A stretch of 64,000 nucleotides of DNA from Clostridia bacterium. Lineage in GTDB: Bacteria > Bacillota > Clostridia > Oscillospirales > CAG-382. The notes under the pieces are model-generated. The model was not told the origin of the DNA, did no database searches, and saw nothing but the letters and a program-made list of their open reading frames with translations. The translations under genes and the position numbers were made by a program. The DNA lies in contig JAFTIR010000039.1 in NCBI GenBank assembly GCA_017456765.1, positions 189,382 to 253,381 on the forward strand, given 5' to 3'. Of the stretch, positions 52,884 to 60,953 are shown in pieces; the stretch's first letter is position 1; every line of letters starts with the position of its first letter.

Positions 52884-54551
52884 ATGAAAGAAGTATTAAA
52901 CACACTTACATTTAAAAACAATGATGCCCAGGCAAAGACAAGACCCGTGTTCTGTATTGTAATGGACGGTATAGGTCTCGGTAAAGATAACATTTCCAAT
53001 GCCATTAAGAATTCAAGAACTCCCACACTCGATATGCTTATGTCAAAGTACCCCTGCCTTAAACTCAAAGCTCATGGTACAGCGGTAGGACTTCCCTCCG
53101 ACGACGATATGGGTAACTCCGAAGTAGGACATAACGCAATCGGTGCAGGTCAGGTTTTTGCACAGGGAGCAAAGCTCGTTTCAAACTCTATTGAATCGGG
53201 ACTTATGTTCAATTCAAACGCATGGAAGGAAATTGCCTCCGTTAAGGACACAGGCAAAACGCTTCACTTTATCGGTCTTTTCTCCGACGGTAATGTTCAC
53301 TCTCATATCGACCACTTAAAGGCAATGCTTGCACAGGCTAAGGTTGAGGGCATTAAGAATGTAAGAGTTCACATACTTATCGACGGCAGAGACGTTGGCG
53401 AAACATCTGCTCTTGAATATATAAATCCCTTTGAAGAGTATCTTTCTTCTCTTAACGGTGACGGCTTTGATGCAAAAATCGCATCGGGCGGCGGAAGAAT
53501 GAATATCACAATGGACAGATATGAGGCTGACTGGTCAATGGTAGAGCGCGGCTGGAAGACTCATGTACTCGGAGAGGGAAGACAGTTTGCATCGGCAAAG
53601 GAAGCTGTTGAAACATACAGAAAAGAGCTCGGCTGTATCGACCAGGACCTTCCTCCCTTTGTTATTGCTGAAAACTCAAAGCCCGTTGGCACAATCGAAG
53701 ATGGCGACAGCGTTGTTTTCTATAACTTCAGAGGCGACAGAGCCATTGAAATCTCAAAGGCATTCGATGATAAGAACTTTGACAAGTTTGACAGAGTAAG
53801 AGTTCCCGACGTTACCTATGCAGGTATGCTTGAATATGACGGAGACCTTCATATCCCCTCAAGATACCTCGTTTCTCCTCCCGAAATCAAGGGAACAATG
53901 GGTGAATATCTTGCAAATACGGGTGTTACACAGTATGCTCTTTCCGAGACACAGAAGTTTGGTCATGTAACATACTTCTGGAATGGTAATAAGAGTGGTA
54001 AGTTTGACGAAAACACAGAAACCTATGAAGAAATAAAGTCTGATGTAATTCCCTTTGAACAGAGACCCTGGATGAAGTGCGCTGAAATCACAGACAGACT
54101 TATTGAGGTTGCGCTCAGCGGTAAGTATAGATTTATGCGTGTAAACTTCCCCAATGGTGACATGGTAGGTCATACAGGTAACTACCTTGCAACAGTTGTT
54201 TCTGTTGAGGCACTTGACCTTCAGCTCGCAAGAATTTTGGAAGTTGTTGACAAACTCGGCGGTGTTGCACTTATCACAGCAGACCACGGTAATGCCGATG
54301 AAATGTGCGAGGTCGATAAGAAGACAGGTGAACCTAAGCTTGATAAGGAAGGCAATATGAAGTCCAAGACAAGCCATACCTTAAATCCCGTTCCCTGCAT
54401 CATTTACGATAATAAATTCGCTGATAACTATAAGGTTGTACAGAAGGACACATACGGTCTTTCAAATATTGCGGCAACTCTCGTTAACCTCATGGGCTTT
54501 GAAGCACCTGAATTCTGGGATGAGAGTATGATTGATGTTGTACGAGTATAA
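52884..54551 (+). CDS. gpmI: 2,3-bisphosphoglycerate-independent phosphoglycerate mutase
   Basis: GpmI interconverts 3- and 2-phosphoglycerate in glycolysis using two metal ions. The 555-residue protein shows VFCIVMDGIGLG, the phosphoserine site DDMGNSEVGHNAIGAG (Ser79), IHILIDGRDVGETSA-type VRVHILIDGRDVGE, FYNFRGDRAIEIS, and TADHGNADEM. It is about 40 residues longer than the Bacillus enzyme. It follows the mreB-like gene by 35 bases. Confidence 0.95.
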   Translation: MKEVLNTLTFKNNDAQAKTRPVFCIVMDGIGLGKDNISNAIKNSRTPTLDMLMSKYPCLKLKAHGTAVGLPSDDDMGNSEVGHNAIGAGQVFAQGAKLVSNSIESGLMFNSNAWKEIASVKDTGKTLHFIGLFSDGNVHSHIDHLKAMLAQAKVEGIKNVRVHILIDGRDVGETSALEYINPFEEYLSSLNGDGFDAKIASGGGRMNITMDRYEADWSMVERGWKTHVLGEGRQFASAKEAVETYRKELGCIDQDLPPFVIAENSKPVGTIEDGDSVVFYNFRGDRAIEISKAFDDKNFDKFDRVRVPDVTYAGMLEYDGDLHIPSRYLVSPPEIKGTMGEYLANTGVTQYALSETQKFGHVTYFWNGNKSGKFDENTETYEEIKSDVIPFEQRPWMKCAEITDRLIEVALSGKYRFMRVNFPNGDMVGHTGNYLATVVSVEALDLQLARILEVVDKLGGVALITADHGNADEMCEVDKKTGEPKLDKEGNMKSKTSHTLNPVPCIIYDNKFADNYKVVQKDTYGLSNIAATLVNLMGFEAPEFWDESMIDVVRV

Positions 54552-54584
54552 ATTTGACGACTTTTTTGAAAGGTGAGTGATTTT

Positions 54585-55715
54585 ATGGGAAATGCTGATA
54601 AGCTTTCTTGCCCCGTTATTGTAAACCCGAATCCAAAAGATTACGACGAGAAAACCCGTGATTACCAGGGCTGCACCTCAATAGCAATAACAAAAAATGG
54701 ACGTATTTTTGTTGCCTGGTATGCAGGCGGCTTTGATGAGCCGCATCCCGATAACTATAACCTTGTGCATTACAGTGACGATGACGGTAAAACATGGTCT
54801 GATATGTGTGTTGTTATTCCCAGCTCAAAGGAGCTTTTAATACACGCACTTGACATTCAGCTTTGGATGGATCCTGATGATGTTTTGCATATATTCTGGG
54901 TACAAAATAATATATCCAAGGCTGAAAAGCACAATGCTCCCGAGGATTTCGGTAAGCAAATCTGGGAAGGAAGAACAGTTTTTGTTGACGGTTACTCTTT
55001 TGGCGACTATAAGCACGCAGAATGGGAGATTGTCTGTGAAAATCCGGATGCGGATGAGCTTGTTTTTTCAGAGCCGAGATATCTGTTTGACGGCTTTCTT
55101 CGCTGTAAGCCTCTTGTAATGAAGAATGGTGCATATCTCTATTTTAACTATGCTCAGGTGTATGATAGGTATATGTATTCTATTTCCTACGATAAAGGAA
55201 AGACTTTTGAAACGCGTTTCGGCGGTAAAAGAATATGCGATACGTATGATGAAACAATGGCGTATCAAAGGGAAGATTCTACCGTAGTAATGCTTGCCCG
55301 TACAAGTCTTGGCTGTATTGCAGAGTCGGTTTCAGAAGATAGCGGTCTTACCTTCAGCGACGCAATAAAAACGGACGTTTTGAATCCCAATTCCCGTTTT
55401 TATGTTGAAAAGCTTCCCTCAGGAAGAGTTCTGCTTATAAATAACGACCATAGCTCGCAAAGAGAAGTCATGACGGCATACCTTTCCGAGGATGACGGCT
55501 TTACCTGGAAGTATAAAAACTGCATTAATTTCGGTGACCATACGACCTACCCCGATGCACAGGTATACAATGGTACAATATACCTTATATATGACCATGA
55601 GAGAACCGGCGCAAAGGAGATAATACTCTGTAAGTTTACCGAAGAGGATATTATAAAGGGAAATCCCATAAAGGAACAGATTATAAGCAAGGCGTACGGA
55701 AAGAATAATGTATAA
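54585..55715 (+). CDS. Sialidase-like BNR-repeat protein (exo-alpha-sialidase family)
   Basis: A 376-residue six-bladed beta-propeller protein. Asp-box motifs (S-x-D-x-G-x-T-W/F) are visible: YSDDDGKTW, SYDKGKTF, SEDSGLTF and SEDDGFTWKY. No signal peptide exists, so it is intracellular. It may hydrolyse sialyl or related glycosides brought into the cell, but I did not locate the FRIP motif, so another substrate is possible. I start at the ATG at 54585 (MGNADKL), seven bases after AAAGGTGA; a GTG four codons earlier is in that site. It is the last gene of the operon. Confidence 0.85.
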   Translation: MGNADKLSCPVIVNPNPKDYDEKTRDYQGCTSIAITKNGRIFVAWYAGGFDEPHPDNYNLVHYSDDDGKTWSDMCVVIPSSKELLIHALDIQLWMDPDDVLHIFWVQNNISKAEKHNAPEDFGKQIWEGRTVFVDGYSFGDYKHAEWEIVCENPDADELVFSEPRYLFDGFLRCKPLVMKNGAYLYFNYAQVYDRYMYSISYDKGKTFETRFGGKRICDTYDETMAYQREDSTVVMLARTSLGCIAESVSEDSGLTFSDAIKTDVLNPNSRFYVEKLPSGRVLLINNDHSSQREVMTAYLSEDDGFTWKYKNCINFGDHTTYPDAQVYNGTIYLIYDHERTGAKEIILCKFTEEDIIKGNPIKEQIISKAYGKNNV

Positions 55716-55719
55716 GCGA

Positions 55720-55749
55720 GAGCCTCCCGCAGAAAACTGCGGGAGGCTC
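55720..55749. terminator. Bidirectional terminator between sialidase-like gene and udg4
   Basis: GAGCCTCCCGCAG, loop AAAA, CTGCGGGAGGCTC: a perfect 13-bp stem between convergent genes, with GTTGTTTTATTTT on the right. Confidence 0.85.
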
Positions 55750-55755
55750 GTTGTT

Positions 55756-56319
55756 TTATTTTGAAAGCTCGTCAATCTTGTCCTTGATAATGAGAAAATC
55801 ACGCATCATGTCGTCACGCTTTCTCGGGTCGCGAAGAAGTGCCGACGGGTGATAAACGGCGGTTATAAGATAGTCGCCCTTTTTGAACCACTTGCCGTGC
55901 TCCTGTGTTATCTTAAAATCGGGCTTTATTATCTTGAAAGCCGATATTCTGCCCAGACAAACAATAACCGTTGGATTTATTATCTTAAGCTGCTCTCGAA
56001 GGTATCCGATGCACTGCTCTTCCTCTTCGGGCTTTGGGTCTCGGTTGTTCGGGGGACGGCACTTGAGAATGTTCGCAATATACGCATCCTCTCTTGAAAG
56101 CCCGATTGCATCAAGATACTTGTCAAGAAGCTTTCCCGAAGCACCTACAAAGGGAAGACCCTGCTCATCCTCGTGAGCACCTGGTGCTTCACCGATAAAG
56201 AGGATTTTTGCATTTGCGTTTCCTGAGCCGAAAACTACGTTTGTTCTTGTTTCCCAGAGAGGACACTTCTGGCAGGAATCGCATACTTTCTTTAATTCAT
56301 CTAAGCTTTTTTGTTTCAT
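55756..56319 (-). CDS. Type-4 uracil-DNA glycosylase (4Fe-4S)
   Basis: Removes uracil from DNA to start base-excision repair. The 187-residue protein has 4Fe-4S Cys residues (CDSCQKC at 13-19, Cys87 in ILKCRPP, Cys103), motif A GEAPGAHEDEQGLPFVG, and motif B HPSALLRDPRKR. All family 4 features are intact. The start follows AGAGGATAAAA. It is the second gene of a leftward operon, 15 bases after the GH95 gene; that pairing has no obvious functional sense. Confidence 0.95.
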   Translation of the reverse strand: MKQKSLDELKKVCDSCQKCPLWETRTNVVFGSGNANAKILFIGEAPGAHEDEQGLPFVGASGKLLDKYLDAIGLSREDAYIANILKCRPPNNRDPKPEEEEQCIGYLREQLKIINPTVIVCLGRISAFKIIKPDFKITQEHGKWFKKGDYLITAVYHPSALLRDPRKRDDMMRDFLIIKDKIDELSK

Positions 56320-56334
56320 TTTTATCCTCTTTCC

Positions 56335-59058
56335 TTACGGGTTGTAGTAGCAGATAGCACCGTCGCTTTCAATACCTGTCTCATCAACTGATACTATCTT
56401 GAAGGTCGTGCGGCAGTTTCTTTCTTGCTCGTATATAAATTCGCACTTTCCGCATTCGCCGAGAAGTGTGTAGACACTGTCGCTTTCAAATGCGGCATAT
56501 ACTCTGTAGTGAGAAGATGTACCGTCCCAAACAAATGAGAATTTTCCTTCAAAATAAGCATAATTCAAATCTTTCGGACTTTCGGGTTTGCGGAAGGGTG
56601 TGAGTCCTTCAATTGTGTAAACGCCGCCCTTTTCTGTATCAAACCATATGAGAGAATCGTTATCTTTTATAAAAGGAATTCTATTTCCATCCTTGTCCGT
56701 AACAGTTGCCATTGCAATGTTCGGGTAGGATATTCCGCATTTTTCGCCCATTTTCGAGGTGATGACAAAGCGGTCAAGACAACTGTCGCTCCACTTTGCC
56801 GAAACTTCAAATCCGCCTCTCGCGCAAAGCCCTGAGTATGAACCGCTTTTCCAGTTGTCGGGTAGGGCGGTCAGCGGTTCAATATAACCTGCATGGCTCT
56901 GAAGCAGCATTTCGCATATACCCGCTGTAGCTCCGAAGTTTCCGTCAATCTGGAACGGAGGGTGTAAATCCCAGAGGTTTGTTGCTGTATTTACACCGAT
57001 TATGACATTAAGTAAGTCATGGGCACGATTGCCTTTTTTAGCTCTTGCCCAGAGGCATATTCTGTGAGCAACCGCCCAGCCCGTTGATTTGTCTCCGCGC
57101 TCGGTGAGAACAAGCTCAGCCGAGTCAAGCCATGCGGGAGTTGTTGAGTTTATCAGATTTCCGGGGTAGAGTCCTACAAGGTGGGAAATATGTCTGTGCT
57201 GTTTTTCGTCACCGACAGAACCGTAATAATCCTCTTCACGGAATTCCTTTATCTGTCCCGAAAGACCAATGACAATCGGATCATATTTGTCGAGCTGCTC
57301 GGATATCGTTTTGAGAATTGCGTATTTTCCCTCTGCCTTGTCAAGAAGTCCCAGTTCCTTTGCGCAAGCAAGGGCATGATAGTTGTTCAGATATGCAAAG
57401 CTCTGTGCATAGGTTGTGCCCTTTGTGTAGTACCACACCTTATCAACATGCATTTCAGGGCTGTCGCAGTGTGAAACAAGATAGTTGTCACCGTCTTTTT
57501 CCACACACTTTGTAATGTATCTTGCCGCTTCAAGAAGAACAGGAAAAACTGTTTCTTCTAAGATTTTTCTGTCTTTTGTGTACTGATAATACTCCCAGAA
57601 AAGCTGTGTTGTAAAGCCGAGATGACCTGCCGACCTGTCGCTTGCTATGCTGTTTGGAAAACAGTTTACGCCTATAACCCAGCCGTTGTTTCCTTCGCCC
57701 TCAAAGACATCGGGATTGTGTCTTTTTACAATATCGTCTGCATTGCGTACGGCAGCCTCCATATACGCCTTGTTGTAGTTTACATAGGCTTCAAAGGTTT
57801 CTTTGAGGTTTGTGCAGAAGGACGGCCAATAGTTCATTTGCTCATTTATGTTGTGCCAGAGGCCTGCGCCCCAGGGAGTCATTCTGTATCTGTTCCATGT
57901 ACCCTGAAGATTTGAGGGCAGGGATTTCTGACGGGACGATGCGATAAGTAAATATCTTCCGTATTGGAAGTAAAGTGCTTCGAGATATTTTGAGGAATTT
58001 TCCTTGCTCTGACCTTTATATTTGTATAAAAGCTCGTCTGTTGTGAGAGAAAAGTCCTCTTTGTCAAAGTCAAGCTCAAGACTTACTCTGCCAAAAAGGC
58101 TGCAGTAATCGTCAAGATGCCTTTTTTTCAAATATTCATATTTTTCATTTACAGAAAGTTGAGAAGTGGCATTTTCTATCTGTGCCATTTCAGCCTCAAC
58201 CTTTTTTCTTGTGTCGTCAAGCGTTTTAAGATGGGTGGGCTTGTGACCTTCGGGACTTGTGAACACTTCGGGACAGAGAACATAGTCTGTGCCGAGAGTT
58301 ATGACAATGACTGCACTGTCTGCATTTTCTACATTTATCACACCGTTTTCGTCTGTATTTGTGACTCCTGCAGAATCTGTGTATGTATAATCCACCTTGC
58401 CGCATGTAACACTTCCGTTTTCAGCAAATACCTTATAAATTCCGAGAAAGTCGGTGTCATAGATGCCCATCTTTCCGAAAAGCTCAACTTTCCCGATGCC
58501 GTTTTCGACAGAGGAAACAACCTCGCCCGTCTTGGATGCTCCGTCCTCAGGTACTGCCGCAAAATCCTGCTTGTAGGGTACTGTCGGACGAAGAGTGAAG
58601 CTGACAGCACCTTTTTCCGAAGCCGAAAGTTTTATAACAATACACTTGTCAGGATATGAAACAAAGCAATTTCTTTCATAAGTGACTCCATTATAGTCAT
58701 ATTTTACTCCTGAAACAGCACTTTCAAGGTCAAGCCATCTTGAATAGTTTTCAACCTTGTCAAATGGGTGACCGACATCGATGTATGTTTCGGAAAAGTT
58801 GTTTAGACCGCCTGTAGACTTGCTCCAGCACAGATATGTAAAAGATAATGTTTTCTCTGTAATCTGAATTCTTTCGGTCTCGGTTCTGCCGAATACATTT
58901 ATTCCAAAGTATCCGTTGCCGAGGGGCAGAGACCAGCGTTCCCAACCATCGTCAACATTTTTTTCAATCAATCCGGGGGCACAGCCCGAACTTGTGTCAT
59001 CGTTTTCATGTCCGAAGGGAGCTTCTTTGTCATATCTGAGTACGAGTGGTGTTGACAT
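56335..59058 (-). CDS. Glycoside hydrolase family 95, alpha-L-fucosidase type
   Basis: A 907-residue inverting fucosidase of the GH95 type, which removes alpha-1,2-fucose from mucin and milk glycans. It has WSLPLGNGYFGINVFG, QGTWNRYRMTPWGAGLWHNINEQMNYWP, HISHLVGLYPGNLI, GDKSTGWAVAHRICLWAR, and DLHPPFQIDGNFGATAGICEML. I start at the ATG at 59058 (MSTPLVLRY) after AAAGGAATATACCT. The frame runs 122 codons further upstream, but that part crosses the promoter at 59143-59171. No signal peptide is present, so it works inside the cell. Confidence 0.93.
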   Translation of the reverse strand: MSTPLVLRYDKEAPFGHENDDTSSGCAPGLIEKNVDDGWERWSLPLGNGYFGINVFGRTETERIQITEKTLSFTYLCWSKSTGGLNNFSETYIDVGHPFDKVENYSRWLDLESAVSGVKYDYNGVTYERNCFVSYPDKCIVIKLSASEKGAVSFTLRPTVPYKQDFAAVPEDGASKTGEVVSSVENGIGKVELFGKMGIYDTDFLGIYKVFAENGSVTCGKVDYTYTDSAGVTNTDENGVINVENADSAVIVITLGTDYVLCPEVFTSPEGHKPTHLKTLDDTRKKVEAEMAQIENATSQLSVNEKYEYLKKRHLDDYCSLFGRVSLELDFDKEDFSLTTDELLYKYKGQSKENSSKYLEALYFQYGRYLLIASSRQKSLPSNLQGTWNRYRMTPWGAGLWHNINEQMNYWPSFCTNLKETFEAYVNYNKAYMEAAVRNADDIVKRHNPDVFEGEGNNGWVIGVNCFPNSIASDRSAGHLGFTTQLFWEYYQYTKDRKILEETVFPVLLEAARYITKCVEKDGDNYLVSHCDSPEMHVDKVWYYTKGTTYAQSFAYLNNYHALACAKELGLLDKAEGKYAILKTISEQLDKYDPIVIGLSGQIKEFREEDYYGSVGDEKQHRHISHLVGLYPGNLINSTTPAWLDSAELVLTERGDKSTGWAVAHRICLWARAKKGNRAHDLLNVIIGVNTATNLWDLHPPFQIDGNFGATAGICEMLLQSHAGYIEPLTALPDNWKSGSYSGLCARGGFEVSAKWSDSCLDRFVITSKMGEKCGISYPNIAMATVTDKDGNRIPFIKDNDSLIWFDTEKGGVYTIEGLTPFRKPESPKDLNYAYFEGKFSFVWDGTSSHYRVYAAFESDSVYTLLGECGKCEFIYEQERNCRTTFKIVSVDETGIESDGAICYYNP

Positions 59059-59142
59059 AGGTATATTCCTTTCTGCATTTAGTATATAATAAAAGAAGAT
59101 TTGTTGCTCAAAAGTTTTTAATTGCTGTATGAAACTACTTGA

Positions 59143-59171
59143 ATTGTAACACTTTGCTTTTATCAAGTCAA
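59143..59171 (-). promoter_or_regulatory. Promoter of the GH95/udg4 operon
   Basis: On the minus strand TTGACT (59171-59166), 17 bp, TACAAT (59148-59143). The stretch 59172-59358 up to the tRNA promoter shows no gene or clear structure. Confidence 0.72.
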
Positions 59172-59358
59172 TAGAAAATATCCATAAAAGTAATAGAAAT
59201 TCAAAAAAAGAGGAAATAGGACAGGTTTTGGCATAAATGGCGCATAACAGCCTGTTGCAGTTTTTTTGAAGAAAAATACAAATGCAGGCATAGAAATATA
59301 TACTTTTATGGTCAAATGCGAAAAATGATAAAAATGGTAAAAAAATCAAAAAAAGCTC

Positions 59359-59387
59359 TTGACAAGCATTTCTTTTTATGATAGAAT
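59359..59387 (+). promoter_or_regulatory. Promoter of the tRNA-Met/tRNA-Glu operon
   Basis: TTGACA (59359-59364), 17 bp, TAGAAT (59382-59387), about 45 bases before the first tRNA. Confidence 0.82.
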
Positions 59388-59432
59388 AATTGAGCGCGGT
59401 CAAGGGAAACCTAACTGCAGACAATAGAATAT

Positions 59433-59509
59433 GGCGGAATAGCTCAGCTGGCTAGAGCATCCGGTTCATACCCGGCAGGTCGTTGGTTCAAATCCGACTT
59501 CCGCTACCA
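59433..59509 (+). tRNA. tRNA-Met (CAT), elongator type
   Basis: A 77-base cloverleaf: acceptor GGCGGAA/TTCCGCT, D-arm GCTCAGCTGGCTAGAGC, anticodon loop GTTCATACC with CAT, T-arm GTTGG-TTCAAAT-CCGAC, and encoded CCA. The acceptor end (G1-U72) matches Bacillus elongator tRNA-Met, not the initiator. It is followed directly by tRNA-Glu. Confidence 0.95.
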
Positions 59510-59584
59510 GGCCCGTTGGTCAAGCGGTTAAGACACGGCCCTTTCACGGCTGTAACATGGGTTCGATTCCCGTACGGGTCACCA
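59510..59584 (+). tRNA. tRNA-Glu (TTC)
   Basis: A 75-base cloverleaf: acceptor GGCCCGT/ACGGGTC, anticodon loop CTTTCAC with TTC, T-arm TGGG-TTCGATT-CCCG, encoded CCA. It shares a transcript with the preceding tRNA-Met, with no spacer, so processing must cut precisely between them. Confidence 0.95.
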
Positions 59585-59588
59585 AAAA

Positions 59589-59620
59589 ACAAGGCACTCA
59601 TCAGAGTGCCTTGTTTTTTT
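59589..59620 (+). terminator. Terminator of the tRNA operon
   Basis: ACAAGGCACTC, loop ATCA, GAGTGCCTTGT, then TTTTTT; it begins five bases after the tRNA-Glu CCA. Confidence 0.93.
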
Positions 59621-59630
59621 AATCAATTAA

Positions 59631-59645
59631 ACGGGAATCGAACCC
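59631..59645 (-). other. 15-bp inverted copy of the tRNA-Glu T-arm
   Basis: ACGGGAATCGAACCC is the exact reverse complement of bases 59559-59573 of the tRNA-Glu T-arm. It lies 11 bases beyond the terminator. It is too short to be a tRNA gene. Confidence 0.7.
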
Positions 59646-59657
59646 TGTATTTTTTGC

Positions 59658-59725
59658 AATGAGCGAAAAGTAATATAAAATGAGCGAATAGTACATTGAC
59701 TTTGTCTTGTGGAGCTTGGTATAAT
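59658..59725 (+). promoter_or_regulatory. Activator-type direct repeats and promoter upstream of the sulfatase maturase
   Basis: AATGAGCGAAAAGTA (59658-59672) and AATGAGCGAATAGTA (59679-59693) are 14/15 identical and exactly 21 bp apart. The second ends two bases before TTGACT (59696-59701), followed after 18 bp by TATAAT (59720-59725). Two helical turns of spacing next to a -35 suggest a class II activator site. Confidence 0.68.
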
Positions 59726-59771
59726 TATGTAAGCAAAACGTATAAATATGTTGCAAAAAAGAGAATATTGA

Positions 59772-59800
59772 TTGACTTTTTTTGCCTGAGACTGTAAAAT
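59772..59800 (+). promoter_or_regulatory. Second promoter of the maturase/sulfatase operon
   Basis: TTGACT (59772-59777), 17 bp, TAAAAT (59795-59800), only about 20 bases before the ribosome site GGAAGGCGGGT. Confidence 0.6.
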
Positions 59801-59827
59801 GTATAAAAACAGGGAAGGCGGGTATAG

Positions 59828-60934
59828 ATGAAAAGCTTAAATATAATGATAAAGCCCGCTTCTTCTCTTTGTAATATGAGATGTAAGTACTGCTTTTACG
59901 CTGATGTGTCGCATATGCGGGATGTTGCATCGTTCGGAATAATGAACGATGAAACAATGCATGCTGTTCTTGGTAATATTCGTGCCTGCCTTAATGAAGG
60001 GGACCGTGTGAATTTTGCCTTTCAGGGCGGAGAACCGACACTTGCAGGACTTGACTTTTTTGTAAGGTTTGCAGATGCCGTCTCAGATTGGCAAGGCATT
60101 TCTGTTTCATATGCTTTGCAGACAAATGCATATATTCTTGACGATGAATGGTGTAAGTTCCTTAAAAAACATAATTTTCTTGTCGGTGTTTCCTTTGATA
60201 TTCTGCCTGATGCTCACGATTGTGTAAGAGTAGATGAAAAAGGAAAAGGAACTTTTTCAAGGATTCTTGAGTCAATAAGAAAACTAAAGGAACACAAAGT
60301 GGACTTCAATGTTCTGTGTACACTTACAAATTCCATTGCCCGTCATCCCGAAAAAGTCTGGAAACAGGTTTTAAGGCTTGATATAGATTATGTTCAGTTT
60401 ACACCGTGCCTTGGCGAGCTTGATGGGGACGATTCCGTGTATGCACTTACCCCAAGACGCTTTGCTTCGTTTTATACACAGCTTTTTACACTGTGGTATA
60501 ATGAATACAGGGCAGGAAAATACAGAAGTGTCAAATTCTTTGACGATGTGGTAAATCTCATAATATTAGGCACTCCCACATCCTGCGGTATGGACGGAAA
60601 ATGCCGACCTCAGCTTGTTGTAGAAGCAGACGGCAGTGCATACCCGTGTGATTTTTACTGCCTTGATGAGTATAAACTCGGTAATCTTAAAAATCAGACG
60701 GTGGATGCGCTTCTGGCGAGTGAAAACGTTGGGAAGTTTCTTGGTTGTAAAACCGAGATACATAAGATTTGTGAAACCTGCAATTATAGGCAGTTTTGCG
60801 GTGGAAATTGCAGAAGAATGAGAAACGAAATCTGTATAGGTAAGGATAAAAACTTTTGCGGATACAGGGAATTTCTTGATAATTGCGGTGAAACTCTTGC
60901 CATGCTTGCAAGAGAACTTGTGAAAAAAAGATAA
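59828..60934 (+). CDS. Anaerobic sulfatase maturase (radical SAM, SPASM)
   Basis: This enzyme oxidises the active-site Cys or Ser of sulfatases to formylglycine without oxygen. The 368-residue protein has the radical SAM triad CNMRCKYC (residues 15-22) following MIKPASSL. It has FAFQGGEPTLAG and the SPASM domain with CRPQLVVEADGSAYPCDFYCLDEYKLGN and CETCNYRQFCGGNCRR, which hold two more 4Fe-4S clusters. The two sulfatases downstream both carry Cys-type sites, so they are its expected substrates. It starts the operon. Confidence 0.95.
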   Translation: MKSLNIMIKPASSLCNMRCKYCFYADVSHMRDVASFGIMNDETMHAVLGNIRACLNEGDRVNFAFQGGEPTLAGLDFFVRFADAVSDWQGISVSYALQTNAYILDDEWCKFLKKHNFLVGVSFDILPDAHDCVRVDEKGKGTFSRILESIRKLKEHKVDFNVLCTLTNSIARHPEKVWKQVLRLDIDYVQFTPCLGELDGDDSVYALTPRRFASFYTQLFTLWYNEYRAGKYRSVKFFDDVVNLIILGTPTSCGMDGKCRPQLVVEADGSAYPCDFYCLDEYKLGNLKNQTVDALLASENVGKFLGCKTEIHKICETCNYRQFCGGNCRRMRNEICIGKDKNFCGYREFLDNCGETLAMLARELVKKR

Positions 60935-60953
60935 GAAGGAAAGGAAATCGGAA

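Noticed and set aside
59059..59424. N-terminal extension of the GH95 fucosidase by 122 codons
   Set aside because: The extension crosses a good promoter, lacks a ribosome site, has non-family sequence, and the ATG at 59058 has AAAGGA in place.
59631..59645. Attachment site of an integrated element
   Set aside because: Only 15 bp, inverted relative to the tRNA, and no integrase or foreign cargo nearby; kept only as a curiosity.
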